Shown here piece by piece: positions 59,387 to 64,000 of a DNA stretch of 64,000 bases. The translations under genes were made by a program, and so were the position numbers. The DNA lies in the NCBI GenBank assembly GCA_965242615.1, contig CBDESR010000005.1, positions 2,170,001 through 2,234,000 on the forward strand, read 5' to 3'. Below the pieces are notes generated by a model. It worked only from the letters and a program-made list of their open reading frames with translations, did no database searches and had not been told where the DNA came from. How positions within the stretch are numbered: position 1 is the stretch's first letter; each line of letters starts with the position of its first letter. The stretch is from CBDBCU01 sp965242615 (GTDB lineage: Bacteria > Chloroflexota > Dehalococcoidia > Lucifugimonadales > UBA3495).

Positions 59387-60775
59387 ATGAATCTCCCCAA
59401 CTTTGAGAACCGCACCCTGTTTCAGGGGGACAACCTGCCTTTCCTGCAAGGGTTGAACAGCGCAACGGTGGATTTGATTGCCACGGACCCGCCGTTTAAC
59501 AAAAGCAAGGATTTTCACGCCACGCCGAACAGCCTGGCGGCCGGGGCCCGGTTCACCGACCGCTGGCGGTGGGATACGGATGTGCAGCCGGAATGGGTGG
59601 ACGCCATCGAGGACGATTGGCCCAAGGCGTGGTGGGTAATTCAGTCGGCGCGGGAATCCTTTGGGCAAGATATGGCGGCCTTTCTGTGCTGGCTGGGGGT
59701 GCGGCTGATGGAGTGCCATCGCATACTGAAACCGACCGGCTCTCTTTACCTGCACATTGACCATACCGCCCACGCCTACGCCAAGGCGTTGCTGGACGCC
59801 ATCTTTGGGCGGGACAACTTCAGGAATGAAATCGTTTGGTCGTACAAGACGGGAGGGTCGAGCAAGACTTATTTCTCCCAAAAGCACGATACCCTGCTGT
59901 TTTATACCAAGGGCAAGACCTGGACGTTCAACGCCCAAAAGGAAAAATCTTATACCAAGGCGAAAAGCCGCAAGCCGGGAACGGTGAATTATGGCGCCGG
60001 CAATGCGGAGTTCTACCAAGACGAGGACGGGGTCTATAATTGGGTCAATATGCGGGATGTGTGGGAAATATCCTACATAGGGTCAACTAACCCGGAACGA
60101 ACCGGCTACCCCACGCAGAAGCCGCTTGCCTTGTACGAGCGGATAATCCAAGCGTCAAGCAATCCCGGGGATTTTGTGCTAGATCCCTTTTGCGGTTGCG
60201 CGACGACGCCGGTAGCGGCGGAAAGTTTGGGGCGGCAATGGATTGGGATGGATTTGTGGGCGGGCTGCCACGGCATCATTGTTGACCGACTTAATGCGGC
60301 AAAGCAGCTCTGGCGGCCGGAGGATGTTAAACTGGCAACTACGCCGCCGGAACGGACGGATGATGCGGATAATGCGGCCCCGCATTTGCAGCAGATTGAG
60401 CGGCGGCGGGAACGGCGGCCGCTGTTCAGCAAACCTGAAATGAAGGCCATCTTGATTGGGCAATGGGGCGCGGTATGTTGGGGCTGTGGATTTGAGCCGC
60501 CCAATGGCGATGACCGGCATTTCGACCTCGACCACATCGACCCTAAATCCGAGGGAGGGCATAACGACCTGGACAACCGGGCGGTACTATGCCGTCCTTG
60601 CAATGGGCGCAAGGGCAACCGGATAACCTTGACCACCCTGCGGCGGGAAAACCGGCGCGATGGCTACTGGTACGGCAACCCGCCCATTGACCAGCGCATC
60701 GTGATCCGGTTGGCCCGCGAATGGGCGCGGGACTACTTGGAAAGCCAAGCCCGACAAAGGCAGTTGACCGAGTAA
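59387..60775 (+). CDS. DNA methyltransferase fused to an HNH endonuclease domain
   Basis: A 462-residue protein. The methyltransferase part has motif IV D34-P-P-F, GYPTQKPLALYERIIQASSN and the SAM motif DPFCGCATTPVAAESLGRQW (beta-type N6-adenine/N4-cytosine). From about residue 360, CWGC, FDLDHIDPKSEGGHNDLDN and CRPCNGRKGN form a zinc-linked HNH nuclease (C-x2-C...D-H...C-x2-C). One chain could both methylate and cut, or the HNH may act on unmodified DNA as a one-gene R-M. The gene is flanked by two 30-bp direct repeats (59199-59228, 60901-60930), a possible sign of insertion as a unit. Confidence 0.85.
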   Translation: MNLPNFENRTLFQGDNLPFLQGLNSATVDLIATDPPFNKSKDFHATPNSLAAGARFTDRWRWDTDVQPEWVDAIEDDWPKAWWVIQSARESFGQDMAAFLCWLGVRLMECHRILKPTGSLYLHIDHTAHAYAKALLDAIFGRDNFRNEIVWSYKTGGSSKTYFSQKHDTLLFYTKGKTWTFNAQKEKSYTKAKSRKPGTVNYGAGNAEFYQDEDGVYNWVNMRDVWEISYIGSTNPERTGYPTQKPLALYERIIQASSNPGDFVLDPFCGCATTPVAAESLGRQWIGMDLWAGCHGIIVDRLNAAKQLWRPEDVKLATTPPERTDDADNAAPHLQQIERRRERRPLFSKPEMKAILIGQWGAVCWGCGFEPPNGDDRHFDLDHIDPKSEGGHNDLDNRAVLCRPCNGRKGNRITLTTLRRENRRDGYWYGNPPIDQRIVIRLAREWARDYLESQARQRQLTE

Positions 60776-60900
60776 AATCACTGTGCGTCCGAAGCAGCGG
60801 GAACCGGAATATCAGCCCCCGTCGCCGACCCTCACCACCGCCGCTACGCCCACCCCTAAAACCTGCGCCGCATTCCCACCCCGCACTGCAAATTTCCTCT

Positions 60901-60930
60901 ATAGTAGTGCGGCGGCTAGGGATTTCAATA
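60901..60930. repeat. Right-hand copy of a 30-bp direct repeat flanking the methyltransferase-HNH gene
   Basis: ATAGTAGTGCGGCGGCTAGG then GATTTCAATA; the left copy at 59199-59228 differs at 3 of 30 positions. The left copy is the E1alpha promoter; this one keeps a TACTAT and a TTGAAA in the same spacing on the minus strand, so it may still be a weak promoter pointing antisense into the methyltransferase-HNH gene. The remaining 60776-60949 gap shows nothing else. Confidence 0.75.
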
Positions 60931-60949
60931 GCGGCGCGCCAGCCGGCAA

Positions 60950-63298
60950 TCAGCGCACCGCCAACTCTACCGACCACAGTTGTCCTTGGCCGGCGGCGTG
61001 TTGCCCCGTCCGTATTTCGGCAATGGGGTAGTCGGGCAAGGGTACTACCGCCAAGCAGTCGCCGCCGGGACGGCCGCCATAGGTCCGCATACCGAAATCC
61101 CGGTTGACGAAGCCGAATTCCCGGCGTTCCGGCGGTAGAGAATCGGAGTTCACCGGGTAAATATGCAGGAATATGCGGGTATCGTAGTCCGGTCGGGAAC
61201 AGTCCGCTTTGGCGTAGAGCAGGCGATTGCCGCCGCCGGCGCGCTGGTCCAGGAAAACATCGAAGGAGTTTAAGGGAGACGGTTGCTTCCGGTTTTGGCG
61301 CCCGGCGGCAATAATGTCGCTCAAGTCCGGGTGGGAGAAACTGTGCAGTTCCTCCCAAAGGGGAAAGCCCTGCCTTTCCGAAAACCGGCGCTGACCGACG
61401 ATGATGTCGCCTTTAGCGTAGTCGGGCAGTTGGATAACGGCCAGACAGGTATTCCCCAGCCGCACCCCGGAATTGCTGAAATAGGTAAAGGAACTTCTTT
61501 CCGGGAAATAACCCGGCGCGCTTTTCGGGTCGGGCGGGAAAACCTTTGCGCTGAATTGGGCGGACAAGGCGCCCGGCGGGCAATCCTCCCGGACAAAGGT
61601 CAGCAGTCCCGCCCGGTGGTACACATCGAAATCAGCCCGTATAACCGGTTCCGAGCTTTTAGCCTGCCGGTAAAGCTCCCGGTAAGCATCCGCCGCCGCC
61701 GCATCCATCCGGTCGGCGTTCACTCCTTTGGCGACGCTGATGGTGTTGTTGTAGATTTGGACAGCGCCGGTTTGGTTAAAAGAGAAATCCGGCCGCCGGC
61801 CGTGGTCAGGATTGCGGTACAGAACATAATCCGGGTCGCGAGTATCGGAACTGGCCCGTAGCCGCTGCCGGTCCGCCGGCGGCAGAAAACCCGCTGCTGC
61901 CGGAATGGAATCGAGATACAACGGTTCTCCGGGGCGCTGTTCCAGCAGTTGCTCCAACAACTGGCGATGGGGAACCATCCAGTAGTCTAGAGAGTAATGG
62001 GTTAGCAGGTGTTCCGGGGTAGTTCGGTCCACCAGGAAATTGAAATAGAAATACTGATGAGGATGCAACTGCGCCATTTGCAGAATAATCAGACTCACGC
62101 CCACTCCGGTTAACCCATACACTCCCGCGCGCCAGCCCGGTTGCCGGAACCCTTTCCCCAGCCAACCCAAGCCGAATACAGCCAGCAGGCAAAAAGGCGC
62201 ATAGATAAAAAACATCTGCCGCCAGTCGGTGTCAATGGGGGAATTCAGCAGGATGACCGCCACCACCGGCAGGATGAGGCTGGCCAGCAGCAGGAAGGCA
62301 AAGCGCAAGGGCGTGTTGCGGAAAATGGCGGCGGGCCGGGCGATGCCCCGTCCTATTACGGCCGCCGCGCCGATGACTCCTAGCAGCAGGATTAGCGGCG
62401 GGGTAGTGATGACGAACCAAGTAGGAATGAAATCCGGATTCCCAGCGCCGTTCGCAATCCATTCTCCCCGGAACAAACTGATACTCGCATAGGAGGGAAG
62501 TTGGGACGCATAAGTAAAGCTGTCCAGGAAGTGTTCCACCGGGTTGGTCCATAGTATCGGCCAAGTAGCGTACAGGATGCCGACCGCCGCCAGAATAAAC
62601 CCGGCCGCCGTCAGCAGTATCCGTTGGCGGACGGCCCAGCCGTCGGCATAAAACAGGTCCAGCCACCGCATTGCCAATACTGCCGGGAACAGCATCACGC
62701 CCATAATGCGGATATTGGTCAACAACCCCACGGCAATACCTAACAGGACGAAAGCCCCGATGTTGTCCCGGCGGAATGCCCGCTCCAGCAGGTACAGGGC
62801 GATTAGGAACATAGTCAGAAAGGGCAAGTCTTTGGAATTAATGAAGGAGTGGGCGTACAGCCGGGGATGCAGTAGAAAGAGCAGCAGGGCGAACAAAGCC
62901 AGCAGCCGACTCTTGGACAGCCGATAGACCAGCCGGTAGCAGCAGAAACCGCCGAGAATAAAGAAAAGGTGGGTTAATATATGACGACTGAGGCTGATAC
63001 TGCGGCCCTCCGTCAACCCCAAGCCGCGCTCGACCAGAAACAAAGGCGTCTCAAATGCCACGCCGTAGAACCGAAACCAGTGTCCTGACAGCTGGTCATT
63101 TTCCCCCAGCGCATAGTCAATCGTCATCCTTGCCAAGTTGCGCTGAAAGGATTCATCCCGCCCCATGTCGTAGTCGGCAATCACGACAGCTCCGACCAGC
63201 AGAAAGAGGGCGCAAACCAGCAAGGCGTGCTGAGCGGTCAGGAAATTCGCCGCCCGCTTGAGGCAAAAAAGTTGACGGTAAGAGGATATGGGGAGCAT
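60950..63298 (-). CDS. GT39-like membrane glycosyltransferase with C-terminal extracytoplasmic domain
   Basis: About 782 residues from ATG 63298 (a TTG at 63322 is an alternative). The N-terminal half holds about ten membrane helices and the early acidic motif DYDMGRDESFQRN expected of GT-C enzymes that use polyprenyl-phosphate sugars (dolichyl-phosphate mannosyltransferase-like, PMT/ArnT group). The C-terminal 330 residues form a soluble part, with the segment LNSFDVFLDQRAGGGNRLLY, CLAVIQLPDYAKGDIIVGQR and CLAVVPLPDYPIAEIRTGQ repeating a pattern. The gene to the right is a paralogue of the same kind. The sugar acceptor is unknown. Confidence 0.8.
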   Translation of the reverse strand: MLPISSYRQLFCLKRAANFLTAQHALLVCALFLLVGAVVIADYDMGRDESFQRNLARMTIDYALGENDQLSGHWFRFYGVAFETPLFLVERGLGLTEGRSISLSRHILTHLFFILGGFCCYRLVYRLSKSRLLALFALLLFLLHPRLYAHSFINSKDLPFLTMFLIALYLLERAFRRDNIGAFVLLGIAVGLLTNIRIMGVMLFPAVLAMRWLDLFYADGWAVRQRILLTAAGFILAAVGILYATWPILWTNPVEHFLDSFTYASQLPSYASISLFRGEWIANGAGNPDFIPTWFVITTPPLILLLGVIGAAAVIGRGIARPAAIFRNTPLRFAFLLLASLILPVVAVILLNSPIDTDWRQMFFIYAPFCLLAVFGLGWLGKGFRQPGWRAGVYGLTGVGVSLIILQMAQLHPHQYFYFNFLVDRTTPEHLLTHYSLDYWMVPHRQLLEQLLEQRPGEPLYLDSIPAAAGFLPPADRQRLRASSDTRDPDYVLYRNPDHGRRPDFSFNQTGAVQIYNNTISVAKGVNADRMDAAAADAYRELYRQAKSSEPVIRADFDVYHRAGLLTFVREDCPPGALSAQFSAKVFPPDPKSAPGYFPERSSFTYFSNSGVRLGNTCLAVIQLPDYAKGDIIVGQRRFSERQGFPLWEELHSFSHPDLSDIIAAGRQNRKQPSPLNSFDVFLDQRAGGGNRLLYAKADCSRPDYDTRIFLHIYPVNSDSLPPERREFGFVNRDFGMRTYGGRPGGDCLAVVPLPDYPIAEIRTGQHAAGQGQLWSVELAVR

Positions 63299-63324
63299 AA
63301 GCAGGATGATAGCATATTGCAACT

Positions 63325-64000
63325 TTACCGGGTTACCGTCAACTCCACCGCCCAGAGCTGCCCTTGCCCGGGCGTGGATTGCCCCGTCCGGATTTCAGCG
63401 ATGGGGTAATCGGGCAACGGGACGGCGGCCAAGCAGTTGCCGCCGGGGTGGCCGCCGTATTGGCTCAAATAGAAATCCCGATTGGCGAAGCCGAATTCCC
63501 GGCGTTCCGGCGGCAGGGAATCCGGGTTCACCGGGTAAAGGTGCAGGAACAGGCGGGTTTCGTATTCCGACCGGGAACAGTTCCCCTTGGCATAGAGCAG
63601 GCGGTTGCCGCTGCCGGGGCGCTGGTCGAGGAAAACATCAAAAGAGTTTAAGGGGGCGGGTTGGGGCGGGTTGCGCCGCCGGTCGGCGATAATGTCGCTC
63701 AATCCCGGATGGGCGAAACTGTGCAACTTCTCCCAAAAGGGAAACCCCTTCGCATTCCTGGACTTGTGCCGGCCGACCAGAATGTCGCCTTGGGCGTAGT
63801 CGGGCAATCGGATAACGGCGAGGCAAGTGTCATCTCCCAACCGCACTCCGGTGTTGCTGAAACTAAGGAATGCATGGCTTTCCGGGTTAAACCCCGGCGC
63901 CTTTTCCGGGTCAATTGGGAAAACTTTTATCACAAACCGGCCGGACAGGTCGCCCGGCGGGCAATCCTCGCGGCTGAAAACCAGAGTACTGTCCCTGAGA
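63325..64000 (-). CDS. Paralogous GT39-like glycosyltransferase (partial, C-terminal part)
   Basis: The gene enters from the right edge and ends at 63325. The visible 225 residues match the C-terminal domain of the neighbour at 60950-63298: FSREDCPPGDLSGRFVIKVF, LNSFDVFLDQRPGSGNRLLY, CLAVIRLPDYAQGDILVGRH and CLAAVPLPDYPIAEIRTGQS. The stop is only about 25 bp before the start of that neighbour, so the two are a tandem duplication in one operon. The membrane half lies outside the window. Confidence 0.85.
   Translation of the reverse strand, partial: LRDSTLVFSREDCPPGDLSGRFVIKVFPIDPEKAPGFNPESHAFLSFSNTGVRLGDDTCLAVIRLPDYAQGDILVGRHKSRNAKGFPFWEKLHSFAHPGLSDIIADRRRNPPQPAPLNSFDVFLDQRPGSGNRLLYAKGNCSRSEYETRLFLHLYPVNPDSLPPERREFGFANRDFYLSQYGGHPGGNCLAAVPLPDYPIAEIRTGQSTPGQGQLWAVELTVTR

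Overview
The window looks like chromosomal DNA from a GC-rich, free-living bacterium. The gene content is consistent with Chloroflexota, perhaps a marine or sponge-associated Dehalococcoidia/SAR202-type lineage: tig-clpP-clpX, a fused 2-oxoacid:ferredoxin oxidoreductase, an FMN-dependent luciferase-like monooxygenase, a hydantoinase-like amidohydrolase, a ComD-like TPP subunit and otsAB. There is no rRNA or other marker gene, so this placement is an inference. I found no rRNA, tRNA or CRISPR array.

Layout. Positions 1-12 kb: a broken-off TPP decarboxylase subunit, a LonN-type protein, TenA, a NIPSNAP protein, then a promoter-led branched-chain 2-oxoacid dehydrogenase operon (E1alpha, E1beta, E2) followed by lipB, whose product would help lipoylate the E2. 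Next come two small genes, a dihydropyrimidinase-like amidohydrolase, twin small membrane proteins, a PaREP1/HEPN-like protein and an MFS transporter. 12.9-19.8 kb: 2-oxoacid:ferredoxin oxidoreductase (alpha/gamma fusion plus beta) with a 53-aa basic protein, an HEPN two-gene cassette behind an inverted-repeat promoter, a DUF4268 protein, xseB, a formyltransferase and a RelE/HigA-type toxin-antitoxin pair. 19.9-23.5 kb: clpX, clpP and tig. 23.7-38.2 kb: secreted protein copy 1, an amino-acid-type binding lipoprotein, VOC, TIR, cupin and monooxygenase genes, a methyltransferase-nuclease fusion, an AcuC-like deacetylase, a pentapeptide-TIR protein between a deleted and an intact copy of one IS, and a 1046-aa GLUG-repeat protein. 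38.7-46.4 kb: a NuoE-NuoF-molybdopterin oxidoreductase-FNR electron-transfer cluster preceded by a DsbA-like gene with an in-frame UGA in its CxxC motif, then a HAD phosphatase. 47-54 kb: secreted protein copies 2 and 3 (both broken), a TIR-bounded HNH element inside copy 2, rpiB and otsBA. 54-64 kb: an alpha/beta hydrolase, a ThaI-like restriction-modification pair with a 17-bp C tract, a second E1alpha/E1beta pair, a methyltransferase-HNH fusion between direct repeats, and tandem GT39-like membrane glycosyltransferases.

How it fits together. The metabolic core is lipoate-dependent and ferredoxin-dependent 2-oxoacid oxidation feeding NADH/ferredoxin diaphorase-type proteins. Around it are three restriction-modification loci, TIR and HEPN proteins, a toxin-antitoxin pair and several small mobile or palindromic repeats. 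The most notable observations are (1) a probable UGA-encoded selenocysteine in a DsbA-like protein, with a correctly placed SECIS-like hairpin; (2) a 519-bp element with terminal inverted repeats and a 5-bp target duplication whose only gene is an HNH/HTH protein; (3) a secreted protein family with a near-constant N-terminus and hypervariable C-terminus, two copies of which sit behind paired hairpins whose stem sequences differ but whose pairing is kept; and (4) a possibly phase-variable R-M locus.
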